Source of the DNA: Natronosalvus amylolyticus
Lineage (GTDB): Archaea > Halobacteriota > Halobacteria > Halobacteriales > Natrialbaceae
DNA: 64,000 nucleotides
Assembly: GCF_024298845.1 (NCBI RefSeq)
Contig: NZ_CP101156.1
Coordinates: 248,001-312,000, forward strand
Direction: 5' to 3'
Numbering within the stretch: the first letter of the stretch is position 1; each line of letters begins with the position of its first letter. The notes below the pieces were generated by a model. It was not told the origin of the DNA, did not search any database, and worked only from the letters and a program-made list of their open reading frames with translations. Both the position numbers and the translations under genes were made by a program. Below, one piece after another: positions 8,489 through 17,487 of the stretch.

Positions 8489-10825
8489 TTAGCCAAACAG
8501 GTGATCCATCAGCAACCGCTGCAGTAAACTCTGTCGCCGTCCGTCGTGGGTCTGGACCATCACTGCAGTTGTGTCGACGGAATCGACCAGCCGATTTCCT
8601 GGCCGACCGAACACTCGAGCGGTCAGCCCCGTTCGGTCGATACCGGTCACGAGCAAGTCGGCGTCGCCGACGAAGCGAGCGAGACCGGCCGTTTCGTCGT
8701 CGGTTTCGATAACCGTCGAACGTGTAGGCACGGTCAGAATCGAAATAAGCTGTTCGTGGTAACGGTCGACCGTTTCCCGTTGACTGTCGGGTGCATCAGC
8801 TGGTATCGCCTGCAGGAGGTTTATTTGGGCACCGGTTTCCTCGGCAACGGCGTCGGCAAACAGCAGTTTCAGTGGGTCGAATGGACCGCGGTTGGCAACG
8901 ACGGCGATTTCATCGGCACCGTCGAAATCGTTGTCTTCGACCAGCATAACGTCACAGGGCGCGTTTTCGATGAGCCAATCCGTATCGCTACCGAACAGTC
9001 GGTGGTGGAAATCAGCCTGATTGCGTTCGGCGATGATCAGGTCGTAGTCACCGTAGGTTGCCAGGTCGACGATAGCGTGTTTGTGATCTTCGCTGTCCAC
9101 TTCCCGATACTCGATGCGAGTCGCTGGCGCTGGGTGTCCAGTGTCGGTCCTCACACCACCGGACGGGCGGACGGGCCGGTTGATATCGTACTCGTCCGGG
9201 AACCAGGGGGGAGCATCGTCGCTCGAGGTGGGCATCCAATCGGGAATCTCGTCGGTGCTGATGCGGGCGTGATCGCCAGCGAACAGTTGGTGTGGGACAT
9301 CGACGAATTCGACGACAGAGACTGTCGTCGATCGGAGTCGCCCCATGTCGGTCGCCATCCGGAGCATGTCCCGTCTCGCGTTTGGCGACGTCGATTCGGT
9401 GATGGCTACCAGAACGTCGTACTCGCGGTCGGCCTCGAACAGTTCATGTGTTCGGTCGACTGCTCGCTGACTGACGTTCTGTCGGGCACCGCTTCTGGCC
9501 GCTCCTTCTCGGTCGGTTCGAGGGCGAGCGTAGCCAACGTACCAGGCGATGGAGATGATCGTGATTGCGACCGCACCGGCGAACGGAACCGTCCCCATCT
9601 GGGTGAGCACGAGGAGTCCGCCCCCCATACCGACGAGTTGCACCCAGGGGTAAAACGGGGCAACGAACTCGGGTTCGTAGTCGTCGATAGCTCCTTCTCG
9701 AAAGCCGACCAGCGCGAGGTTGACCAGAATAAACACGAGTATCTGGAACGCACTGCCGAACTTCGCCACCTGTTCGATCGGAAGGGTGACGATCATGAAC
9801 ATCATTACGCCGCCGGTAATCGCGACGGCAAGGGCAGGCGTCTTGAATCGGTCGTGAAGTTTCTCGAACGCACCCGGAACAAGGTCGTCTCGAGCCATCG
9901 CGAACGGGAATCGCGAGGCAGAGAGCAAACCGGCATTGGCCGTCGAAGCTAGTGCGAGTAAGGCCGCCAGCACGATAATGAACGAACCGACGCTACCGAG
10001 AACGGCGTCTGCAGCGTACGCGATCGATGCGACTTCTTCTCCCGCTGCGGGGACGAACCCACCACCGGTTGACAGATCCGGTGCGACGCCGATGGCCACG
10101 TAGACGACCAGCACGTACAGCGCCGTCGTAAACAGTAGTGAACCGATCATCGCTCGAGGAATCGTTTTCCCCGGGTCTTTGACCTCCTCGGCGACGGCGG
10201 AAACCTTGATCACCCCTGCATAGGAGACGAACACGAGTCCCGTTGCCGCGAGGATTCCCTCAGATGCGAGATCGAACGATCCAGTGGTCTGGCTCCCGCT
10301 CACGTCGGGAAAGCCACTGACGATGAAATACCCCATCGCCAGGATCATGACCCCGACGATGGCAAACTGCAGGCTTCCCGTGGATTTGGTGCTCACGACG
10401 TTTAACAGCGTGAAAAATAACGCCAATCCGAGTGCGATCGGAAGAATGTAGCTGGCGAGCTCGGGGGCAACGTACACCAGATAGGGGACGCCACCGATCA
10501 GCGCTAGCGCGCCCTTGAACGACAGCATAAACCAGTTACCAATCCCTGCAATGGTTCCCATGAGTGGGCCCATGCCACGTTCGACGTACACGTAGGAACC
10601 GCCGTCTTCTGGCATTGCTGTCGCCATTTCAGAGGCTGAGAGCGCTGCCGGTATCACCAGTAGTCCCGCGATAAGGTACGCCAACACGACGGCAGAACCT
10701 GCCGAGGCGTACGCGATCCCCGGGAGGATAAAGATACCACTTCCCACCATCGCCCCGATGGCAATCGCCGTCGTGGCGAACAGCCCGAGATCTCGTTGAA
10801 GTTCCGGCGCCATTTCAGCACTCAC
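8489..10825 (-). CDS. APC-family amino acid permease with C-terminal Usp domains
   Basis: A 778-residue transporter. Residues about 10-430 form an amino acid/polyamine/organocation (APC) permease of about twelve spans, opening with IAIGAMVGSGIFILPG, the unwound first helix that binds substrate. Residues about 455-605 and 615-760 are two cytoplasmic universal-stress-protein (UspA)-like domains; the motif PCDVMLVEDN closes the first, and the second lacks a clear ATP loop. Haloarchaea commonly carry such permease-Usp fusions, thought to sense nucleotide or stress. The substrate is probably an amino acid. The start is GTG at 10825 or ATG four codons downstream at 10813. Confidence 0.88.
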   Translation of the reverse strand: MSAEMAPELQRDLGLFATTAIAIGAMVGSGIFILPGIAYASAGSAVVLAYLIAGLLVIPAALSASEMATAMPEDGGSYVYVERGMGPLMGTIAGIGNWFMLSFKGALALIGGVPYLVYVAPELASYILPIALGLALFFTLLNVVSTKSTGSLQFAIVGVMILAMGYFIVSGFPDVSGSQTTGSFDLASEGILAATGLVFVSYAGVIKVSAVAEEVKDPGKTIPRAMIGSLLFTTALYVLVVYVAIGVAPDLSTGGGFVPAAGEEVASIAYAADAVLGSVGSFIIVLAALLALASTANAGLLSASRFPFAMARDDLVPGAFEKLHDRFKTPALAVAITGGVMMFMIVTLPIEQVAKFGSAFQILVFILVNLALVGFREGAIDDYEPEFVAPFYPWVQLVGMGGGLLVLTQMGTVPFAGAVAITIISIAWYVGYARPRTDREGAARSGARQNVSQRAVDRTHELFEADREYDVLVAITESTSPNARRDMLRMATDMGRLRSTTVSVVEFVDVPHQLFAGDHARISTDEIPDWMPTSSDDAPPWFPDEYDINRPVRPSGGVRTDTGHPAPATRIEYREVDSEDHKHAIVDLATYGDYDLIIAERNQADFHHRLFGSDTDWLIENAPCDVMLVEDNDFDGADEIAVVANRGPFDPLKLLFADAVAEETGAQINLLQAIPADAPDSQRETVDRYHEQLISILTVPTRSTVIETDDETAGLARFVGDADLLVTGIDRTGLTARVFGRPGNRLVDSVDTTAVMVQTHDGRRQSLLQRLLMDHLFG

Positions 10826-11050
10826 CCCGGGGGACAGGTAAACCGCTTACTCGCCCGAGCGCTTGTCGACATGACGTCGAGACGTGAGACTTCGCCTCAG
10901 ATCCGGTTCGGTCGGGTGCCGGGTTTGATATCGTCGTTTGCCTTTCCCTCATTCGAAGATCACCGTAACTGCATCTAGTTGTGTGCGTATTGCACTCATC
11001 TGTTCAATACTGACTAAGCGGTAGCTGTTTATAATGATTTTGGGTTTATA

Positions 11051-11140
11051 ATGGACGACTCGTTCCGTCACCTATCCGGACGGAGTGCCCGCACGTACAT
11101 CACTGATGAAAAGCGGACCGTGGATCGCAGAAACCAGTGA
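11051..11140 (+). CDS. Possible 29-residue leaderless small protein
   Basis: ATG at 11051 to TGA at 11140, encoding a basic peptide beginning MDDSFRHLSGRSARTYITDE. A TATAAT-rich sequence (11027-11036) lies about 15-24 bp upstream, and a second copy overlaps the start. The peptide has no recognisable family and the frame is short enough to occur by chance. Confidence 0.2.
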   Translation: MDDSFRHLSGRSARTYITDEKRTVDRRNQ

Positions 11141-11368
11141 TAGGTTTCGTTGTGATAGTAGCGAACAGCGACCAGCCGGCTCCGTCACTAACCGGCACAC
11201 AGTTACAACAGTTCGCATGAACTGACCAATTCGACGTGATAAATTCTGCATGAGAGCCTCGAGTGACCAACCGACCCTCAACTGCCGTCTCGAAGGTCTG
11301 ACCAACAAAAGAACGGCGCTGTCGAGTTTTCGTTGAGGATAGCTGTTCAGCGTTGCATAAGCCTCACT

Positions 11369-11378
11369 CTTTATATAG
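11369..11378 (+). promoter_or_regulatory. Strong TATA-like sequence upstream of flavoprotein gene
   Basis: CTTTATATAG followed by an AT-rich run to 11412, exceptional for this GC-rich DNA. It is 177 bp upstream of the chosen start at 11555, so it would give a long leader. A second weaker candidate, AATACTTTA at 11521-11529, is at leaderless spacing. Confidence 0.35.
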
Positions 11379-11554
11379 TAGTAAATTGATACAAAATTAA
11401 TATTAAATTGATTGCCACATCAAGCCGATCTGATCCCAGTTCACACGTAACACCGCTTTCAACCGACCGGACCTGTCGGGTATGTGCAACACATCGTGGC
11501 CAATATTGTAGATTGTTCGAAATACTTTACACGATGGGGAGTGTACCGGTTCGT

Positions 11555-12919
11555 ATGGAGGACCCGTTCGTCATCGTCGGCGGAGACGCTGCAGGAATGA
11601 GCGCTGCGAGCAAGGCCAAACGTGAGGATCCGGAACTCGAGGTAGTCGTCTTCGAGAAAGGGGATTGGGTATCGTATGCCGCCTGTGGGATGCCGTACTA
11701 CATCAAGGGAACCGTCGAGGAACTCGAGGACCTGGTCGCAGTCACGCCCGACCAGTTCCGAGACAAGCGAGACGTCGACCTCCGAACCAATCACGAGGTC
11801 GTCGCAATAGATGTCGAGGCCGAGACAGTCACGGTCGAAGGACCCGACGGCGAACGTTTCGACCAACCCTACGGCGCACTGTTGATCGGGACCGGCGCTC
11901 GAGCTATCGAGCCGCCGTTCGACGGCTTCGACCTCGAGGGGGTGTTCACCTTACACAGCATGGACGGGGCGGCGGCAGTCGACAGCTACATCGACGAGCA
12001 GGAACCGAAAGCGGCGGCCATCGTCGGCGGTGGCTACGTCGGCGTCGAAATGGCCGAAGCGCTCGCCGAACGTGGAATCGAGGTGTCGATGTTCGAAATG
12101 CTCCCTCGGACGCTCCAACCCTTCGGCGAGGCGACTGCAACGGTCGTCGAAGACCATCTCCGCGAGCAGGGTGTGGACCTGTACCTCGAGACGGCAGTGG
12201 AGGGATTCGACGGCGAGGCGTCCGTCGAACGCGTCGCCCTCGAGGACGATGCGGTCGAGACGGACCTCGTTATCGTCGGTGTGGGTGTCACACCGAACGT
12301 CGAAATCGCCGAGGAAGCAGGCATCGAACTCGGGCCGACCGGTGCCATCGCTACTGACGAATACGGACGGACCAGTGTCGAAAGCGTCTACGCAGCGGGC
12401 GACTGTGCCGAAGCGACCAACGTGGTCACCGGCGAACCGGATCACGTCCCCCTCGCACTGACGGCGAACCGTGCTGGCCGGGCTATCGGGACGACTGTCG
12501 CCGGATCGCCCACCGAAACCGGCGGGACGGCCGGCACGGCCATCGTGAAGGCTTTCGAACTCGGTGCCGCCCGGACGGGCATTATCGACGACGAACGGGC
12601 ACGGGAGGCCGGGTTCGAACCCGTCTCGGTCACCATAGAAGCCCCGACACGCCCGCACTACTATCCTGGCGCTGTCGAGTTGACGGTGACACTCGTCGCC
12701 GACCGCTCGAGCGGACGCGTCCTGGGCGCGAGTCTCGTCGGTCGCGATGGGGCAAAACGAATCGATACGGTTGCCACGGCCGTCCACTCCGGCCTGACGG
12801 TCGCTGAACTCGAGAATCTCGACCTCGCGTACGCACCGCCGTTCAGCCCAGTCTGGGACCCCATTTTGACGGCGGCGAAAGTTCTTGGCGGGAAACTCGA
12901 TACCGACGACGAACGCTGA
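11555..12919 (+). CDS. FAD/NAD(P)-dependent oxidoreductase, CoA-disulfide reductase / NADH oxidase-like
   Basis: A 454-residue single-cysteine flavoprotein disulfide reductase. It begins with an FAD-binding FVIVGGDAAGMSAASKAK loop (residues 4-21). The redox-active cysteine is in VSYAACGMPYYIKG near residue 47, as in CoA-disulfide reductase and Nox/Npr. The NAD(P) loop AAIVGGGYVGVEMAEAL is near 150 and the second FAD motif VYAAGDCAE near 280. The C-terminal dimerisation domain (about 325-440) is present. Likely substrates are CoA-disulfide, polysulfide or oxygen; the sequence does not choose. ATG at 11555 was preferred because the FAD motif begins at once; the frame extends to 11408 without family sequence. 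Confidence 0.85.
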   Translation: MEDPFVIVGGDAAGMSAASKAKREDPELEVVVFEKGDWVSYAACGMPYYIKGTVEELEDLVAVTPDQFRDKRDVDLRTNHEVVAIDVEAETVTVEGPDGERFDQPYGALLIGTGARAIEPPFDGFDLEGVFTLHSMDGAAAVDSYIDEQEPKAAAIVGGGYVGVEMAEALAERGIEVSMFEMLPRTLQPFGEATATVVEDHLREQGVDLYLETAVEGFDGEASVERVALEDDAVETDLVIVGVGVTPNVEIAEEAGIELGPTGAIATDEYGRTSVESVYAAGDCAEATNVVTGEPDHVPLALTANRAGRAIGTTVAGSPTETGGTAGTAIVKAFELGAARTGIIDDERAREAGFEPVSVTIEAPTRPHYYPGAVELTVTLVADRSSGRVLGASLVGRDGAKRIDTVATAVHSGLTVAELENLDLAYAPPFSPVWDPILTAAKVLGGKLDTDDER

Positions 12920-13026
12920 GTGGCCTACGAGGGTACTGAATTGCAAACACTGTGTATCACTGTTGTGCAACGTCGTCTCTCGAGGCACAAAACACGGTAA
13001 TTCGGTCTGGTACCGACCTTCGCTGG

Positions 13027-13998
13027 CTATTCCCTTCGGTCGACGAACGTATCCGCACCATGATCGTCGATCCAGGCGAAGGCGAACAATCGCTTGGCAG
13101 GAACCGCCTCGAGTGAACGGCCGTCGGCGCTGGTACCGGTAACGGGGTCCCAGACCGTTCCGTCACCGACGAGTTCGTCACCGTCACCAGCCGACTGGCG
13201 TTCGAGGCTGAATCCAGGGTCGTCGAAAGCGTGGATACCCTCCGCCGTCGTCACGACGATCACCTGGCGACCGCCGACGGTTCCCTCGAGGATACCACCA
13301 GCCTCGTCGACCCAGGGGAGGGGAAATCCGCGAGCGTCACCACCGTGTTCGATACCCAGCAGGATCGATTTTGGCTCGAGGTCGGTTCGCTCCCACGAGC
13401 GATCACCCGTTTCCCCGCGCAATCCCGCCAATCCTACGGCGTCGCTCGAGAAGTACTCGGCGTACGGACGCTCGCTGTAATCGACGGGGGCAGGCTGGTC
13501 GTCATCGCTCGCGGCTTCGCTTTCGGCGCCCGGGATCGGTTGGAGAATCTTGCCGTCGTCGTGTCGCTCGAGAAAGCCTGATACGGTCGTGCGGGCGCTT
13601 GGCAGGACCTCGAGCTGACGGTCACTGAGTGAGCCATCGATACAGGTTCCGGCCGACTGTTTCCACTCTGACCCCGTCTCGCGGTCGTACAGTACCAGGT
13701 CGTCGTCGGCGAGTTTGCCACTCACGCCGAAAGTGAGCCTCCGGTTATCGATAGTCGACTCGTAGACGACGGCGCTCGCACAGAGCGGGCACCACGTAAC
13801 CGCAATCGGTACCTCGCCGATGGAATCGTTGACGACTTCGTGATAGTCGAGAATTCGTATCGGATACGCTCGGGCGGGTTCACCGTCGAGATCGACGACG
13901 ATGACTTCGTCCTCGGTTGGCCCGTCGTACGAGCGGTCGAACGACGGCGTATCGATGCTCGGTATCGCATCTCGAGGGATGACCTGACGAACGTTCAT
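13027..13998 (-). CDS. DUF3179 domain protein
   Basis: A 323-residue protein of the DUF3179 family. Typical segments are VIPRDAIPSIDTPSFD at the start, VVNDSIGEVPIAVTWCPLC with the family's conserved cysteine pair near residue 85, a middle WKQSAGTCIDG, and DGTVWDPVTGTSADGRSL near the end. No signal peptide is visible. The function is unknown. The ATG at 13998 starts directly at the conserved sequence. It is divergent from the Usp gene, sharing a 126-bp promoter region. Confidence 0.82.
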   Translation of the reverse strand: MNVRQVIPRDAIPSIDTPSFDRSYDGPTEDEVIVVDLDGEPARAYPIRILDYHEVVNDSIGEVPIAVTWCPLCASAVVYESTIDNRRLTFGVSGKLADDDLVLYDRETGSEWKQSAGTCIDGSLSDRQLEVLPSARTTVSGFLERHDDGKILQPIPGAESEAASDDDQPAPVDYSERPYAEYFSSDAVGLAGLRGETGDRSWERTDLEPKSILLGIEHGGDARGFPLPWVDEAGGILEGTVGGRQVIVVTTAEGIHAFDDPGFSLERQSAGDGDELVGDGTVWDPVTGTSADGRSLEAVPAKRLFAFAWIDDHGADTFVDRRE

Positions 13999-14124
13999 AC
14001 TGCGGCAGACGGACAACCGGCACAAAAACGTCGTGTTCTACCACGCTGTGTCGACCAGTGTCCTGCCCTCCAGAACGTGCAACGGATACACACGGTTTTT
14101 TGCCCGGCGAGCAAACACCGAGGT

Positions 14125-14571
14125 ATGTTCAACTCCCTTCTCGTCGCGACCGACGGCAGTGAGCCTTCCCAACGGGCAATCGATCACGCGGTAAACCTGG
14201 CGAGCCGACTCGAGGTGCCGCTTCACGCGATTGCTGTCCTCGAGAGCCGAACCGAGTACGATTCGGCTATCGTCGATCCCGAAGTCGTTCGAGCCCAACA
14301 GGAACGGCAAGCGCAGGTTGCACTCGAGACGGTCGAAACGGCTGCCTCGGAGCAGGGAATCTCTGTCGTCACAGTCCGGCGGGAGGGGATACCACACGAG
14401 GAAATCTTGACGTACGCCGAAGAACGCGACATCGAGACGCTGGTGGTGGGTGCCCGTGGGCGCTCCGCCTTTCGCGGGGCCTTGCTCGGCAGTACCGTCG
14501 ACGCGCTGGTTCGTCAGTCGCCACGCCCTGTCGTCGTCGTTGGCGATGAGTCCGTTAGGTCGGAGTCATAA
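14125..14571 (+). CDS. Universal stress protein (UspA family)
   Basis: A 148-residue single-domain Usp. It starts MFNSLLVATDGSEPSQRAID, the family's first strand and helix. The ATP-binding loop is near residues 110-125, GARGRSAFRGALLGS, followed by PRPVVVVGDE; this matches the G-2x-G-9x-G-S/T motif of ATP-binding Usps. ATG at 14125 is the only start that fits the fold. It lies among other Usp-containing genes, suggesting a membrane-transport or stress module. Confidence 0.9.
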   Translation: MFNSLLVATDGSEPSQRAIDHAVNLASRLEVPLHAIAVLESRTEYDSAIVDPEVVRAQQERQAQVALETVETAASEQGISVVTVRREGIPHEEILTYAEERDIETLVVGARGRSAFRGALLGSTVDALVRQSPRPVVVVGDESVRSES

Positions 14572-14696
14572 AACGGGCTGTCCTCGCCTCGTCGCTTCCA
14601 TGGATCGTTCTGGCCGGCACTCTCCGGAAATCAGCACACCAGGTCAGTGTGAGAACGAGGCGAACATTTACCCATCCGCCCGCCACAGACTCGAGT

Positions 14697-15149
14697 ATGA
14701 CGCTGCTCGTTCCGTTCGACGATACGCCGCTCTCGCGTGCCGCCCTGGAAAAAGCGACCGCCTTTGGAGACTACCGCGACGAATCCGTACTGGCACTCAC
14801 CGTGATTCCAGACGACGTCGATTACGCCCTCGAGCGAGGGTGGTTGTACGACCACGAGGCCTTCGACACGGACACGATAGCCGACCGCCTCGAGGAACAC
14901 GTCGCCTCGATTGCGCCGGCGGCATCGTTTCGGTCGACCGTCGTCAACTCCGACGAACCGACGGCGACGACCACGACGATGGTCGTCAGCGAAATTCGTC
15001 GCACTGCGGCCGAGGAGGGGGTGTCGGTCATTTTCGTGGGCACCGAGAACGCCGGGGGCGTGACGACGCCGCTATCGAGCGTTGGCGGGCCGGTGGCGAC
15101 CGACGGCCAGTCGAAGTACGACGTCTACATCGTTCGCCACGCAGAGTAA
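14697..15149 (+). CDS. Usp-like protein
   Basis: A 150-residue protein that begins MTLLVPFDDTPLSRAALEKA, a Usp first strand and helix, and continues with an alternating alpha/beta pattern. The ATP loop region reads FVGTENAGGVTTPLSSVGG. That is degenerate compared with the G-2x-G-9x-G consensus, so nucleotide binding is doubtful. It follows the previous Usp gene by 125 bp on the same strand and precedes the antiporter, suggesting shared function. Confidence 0.75.
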   Translation: MTLLVPFDDTPLSRAALEKATAFGDYRDESVLALTVIPDDVDYALERGWLYDHEAFDTDTIADRLEEHVASIAPAASFRSTVVNSDEPTATTTTMVVSEIRRTAAEEGVSVIFVGTENAGGVTTPLSSVGGPVATDGQSKYDVYIVRHAE

Positions 15150-15196
15150 CGCCTCGAGTTCTTCCCACCAGACTCATCGGGGACTTCCTGAGAGAC

Positions 15197-15239
15197 GGTG
15201 ATTGGTGGTGCTGTCTCGATGGTGATTGGTGGTGCTGTC
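15197..15239 (+). repeat. 24-bp direct repeat upstream of antiporter
   Basis: GGTGATTGGTGGTGCTGTC occurs twice with a 24-bp period (15197-15215 and 15221-15239), just upstream of the antiporter start. It could be a slippage duplication or a regulatory element. Confidence 0.6.
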
Positions 15240-15267
15240 GAGGAGTTCGTAAAGAGACGTCCTCGAG

Positions 15268-17325
15268 GTGGTGGTAGTCGTGGTGGAACCCGTTTCCGGG
15301 CTACCTATCGAAGACCCGACCCTCATTTTCGGGCTGGCGACCCTCTCGTTCCTCCTTGCTCCCCTGATATTTCAGCGGTACCGGGTACCGGGAATCGTCG
15401 GTATTATCCTCGTTGGGTCGGCTATCGGCGACAACGGACTCGGCATCCTCGCTCGCGGGGAGACGATCGTTATCCTCGGGGAAGTGGGGCTGGTGTATCT
15501 CATGTTCATCGCCGGCCTCGAGATCAATCTGGTTCGGTTCCTCGAGCAACGGTCCCGGAGTCTGACCTTCGGCCTCCTTTCGTTTGCCATTCCACAGGGC
15601 GTCGGTACGCTCGTCGGGTACGTAGCCCTCGAGTTGAGTCTGGCGGCGGCGTTGCTCTATGCGTCGATTTTCGCGTCACACACCTTGCTGGCCTATCCGG
15701 TGGTGAGCCGACTCGGCATCGTGAACGACGAGAGCATCACCGCGACCATCGGCGGGACGATCATCACCGATACCCTCGCGCTCGTAGTGCTCGCGGTTGT
15801 CGTTGCGGGCGCTGGCGGTGACCTGTCGACAGCCTTCTGGCTCGAACTGGTCCTCGGATTGGCAGCGTTTTTCGTCGGCGTCTGGCTGCTGGTCCCCCGA
15901 CTCGCTCGCTGGTTCTTTCGGACTGTCGATCAGCGGGGTGACTACGAGTTCCTGTTCGTCCTTTCGGTACTATTTTGCTGTTCGTTTCTCGCATCCCTCG
16001 TCCACGTCGAACCGATCATCGGGGCTTTCCTCGCTGGATTGGTGTTGAATCCGCTGATTCCCCACTCCGGACCGTTGATGAACCGGATACAGTTCGTCGG
16101 TAACGCCCTCTTTATTCCGTTTTTCTTGCTTTCGGTCGGCATGTTGGCCGACGTTCGCGCCGTCGTCGCGGGGCCTGCGGTGGTCACGCTCGCTGCCTCG
16201 TTTGTCGTGCTCGTCGTCGTCACCAAATTCGCCGCCGCCTGGGTCACGGCACGGCTCTTCGAGTACTCGCGGCCGCAACTGCTCTCGATGTTCGGTCTCT
16301 CGCTTGGACAGGCCGCGGCCGCCCTGGCTATCGTCTTGATCGGCATTCGCGAAGGGATTCCTGGTTTCGATGAAACCATGCTCAACGCCGTCGTCCTGTT
16401 GATACTGGTCGCCAGCATCTGTAGCTCGGCTGTCGTCGACCGTGCGGGTCGGCGACTCGCTCGAGACCGTGAAAGCATCCCAACCGAGGGGTGGGACGAA
16501 CCTCGGCGAGTGATGGTAGCGGTCGCTCCGGACCCGCAGTACGGCCGACAGCTGATCGACCTCGCGACCACGATTCGGGAGTCGGACTCGAGTGAGCCAC
16601 TGTATGCCGTCTCCGTCGGGTACGGGGAGGACGATGTGGGAGGTGCAGTCGCAGCTATCGAGGATCGGCTCTCGTCGGTCCAGTCCTATGCGGCTGGTGC
16701 CGACGTGCCAGTCGACCCCGAAGCACGGATTGCCCAGTCGACCAGTGGGGGAATTACGCGAGCCGTTCGTGAAAATCGGATTTCCACGCTCCTCATGGAG
16801 TGGGATGGCCGTGTCTCGCGACCACAGCGGGCCTTCGGCGAGACGATAGATCGTGTCCTGGCTCGGACCACGCCGCTCGTTCTCGTCTCACACCTCCAGC
16901 AGCCATTGCACACCACGAGCGAGGTGGTCGTAATCGTGCCACCCGAAGTCGTCTACAACGATGGGTTCGACGAGGGATTGTTGACAGCGGCCAGAATCGC
17001 GTCGGGCCTTTCGGCCCCACTCAACGTATTGGTCGTTGGAGGGGACGAAACGGCCGTATCCGAGCACACCGGCGGTCTCGAGGACGGAGCGCCAACCGTC
17101 ACTACGGTCGGAGGCTGGGCCGGACTCGAGACGCACCTCGAGGACGAGACCGGCACGGACACGCTCGTCGTTTCGGTTAGCGTTCGTCGCGGGACGATGG
17201 GCTGGGAACCTCAGTTACAGCGGTTGCCACGGACGCTGTCTGGCCGAATCGACTGCAACTTCATCGTCCTGTATCTCGCGGATACCGAACGAACCGACGA
17301 CCGGCGATTCCTCCGGTTCGAGTGA
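15268..17325 (+). CDS. CPA2-family cation:proton antiporter with C-terminal Usp-like region
   Basis: A 685-residue protein. Residues about 15-400 form a Na+(K+)/H+ exchanger of roughly twelve spans: LGEVGLVYLMFIAGLEINL is the family's fourth-helix region, and GGTIITDTLALVVLAV contains the transport aspartate. Residues about 410-680 are cytoplasmic with two Usp-like halves (beginning RRVMVAVAPDPQYG). The antiporter likely sets internal K+/Na+ or pH. No ATG lies at the start; GTG at 15268 is the first, with further GTG codons at 15271, 15280 and 15283. Confidence 0.85.
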   Translation: MVVVVVEPVSGLPIEDPTLIFGLATLSFLLAPLIFQRYRVPGIVGIILVGSAIGDNGLGILARGETIVILGEVGLVYLMFIAGLEINLVRFLEQRSRSLTFGLLSFAIPQGVGTLVGYVALELSLAAALLYASIFASHTLLAYPVVSRLGIVNDESITATIGGTIITDTLALVVLAVVVAGAGGDLSTAFWLELVLGLAAFFVGVWLLVPRLARWFFRTVDQRGDYEFLFVLSVLFCCSFLASLVHVEPIIGAFLAGLVLNPLIPHSGPLMNRIQFVGNALFIPFFLLSVGMLADVRAVVAGPAVVTLAASFVVLVVVTKFAAAWVTARLFEYSRPQLLSMFGLSLGQAAAALAIVLIGIREGIPGFDETMLNAVVLLILVASICSSAVVDRAGRRLARDRESIPTEGWDEPRRVMVAVAPDPQYGRQLIDLATTIRESDSSEPLYAVSVGYGEDDVGGAVAAIEDRLSSVQSYAAGADVPVDPEARIAQSTSGGITRAVRENRISTLLMEWDGRVSRPQRAFGETIDRVLARTTPLVLVSHLQQPLHTTSEVVVIVPPEVVYNDGFDEGLLTAARIASGLSAPLNVLVVGGDETAVSEHTGGLEDGAPTVTTVGGWAGLETHLEDETGTDTLVVSVSVRRGTMGWEPQLQRLPRTLSGRIDCNFIVLYLADTERTDDRRFLRFE

Positions 17326-17487
17326 GTGGGTGGCTGACCATCTGCGATTCTGGCTGACTATCCGTGATTCGTCTCGAGCGCCCTGGCCACGGATCACACT
17401 CGAGTCCCCCTGGACCACGGAATCGAAAAACCGGTTAGGCGGGCCGACAGCGAAGTCCCTAAACCGTCGCCGTCCCTACTCCGTTGC

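Larger units (their letters stand above)
10826..11554. other. Long divergent intergenic region
   Basis: 729 bp between the permease and the divergently transcribed flavoprotein. It holds two direct copies of GTTTATAATG (11027-11036 and 11044-11053), a strong TATA at 11369-11378 in a very AT-rich patch (11368-11412), and one possible 29-codon gene at 11051. Nothing else is recognisable. Confidence 0.45.

Noticed and set aside
8546-9952. Plus-strand frame of 468 codons
   Set aside because: Antisense to the Usp domains of the permease; the translation is Gly/Arg/Val-rich with no recognisable domain.
11951-12988. Minus-strand frame of 345 codons
   Set aside because: Antisense to the flavoprotein with intact FAD and NAD motifs; the translation has no family sequence.
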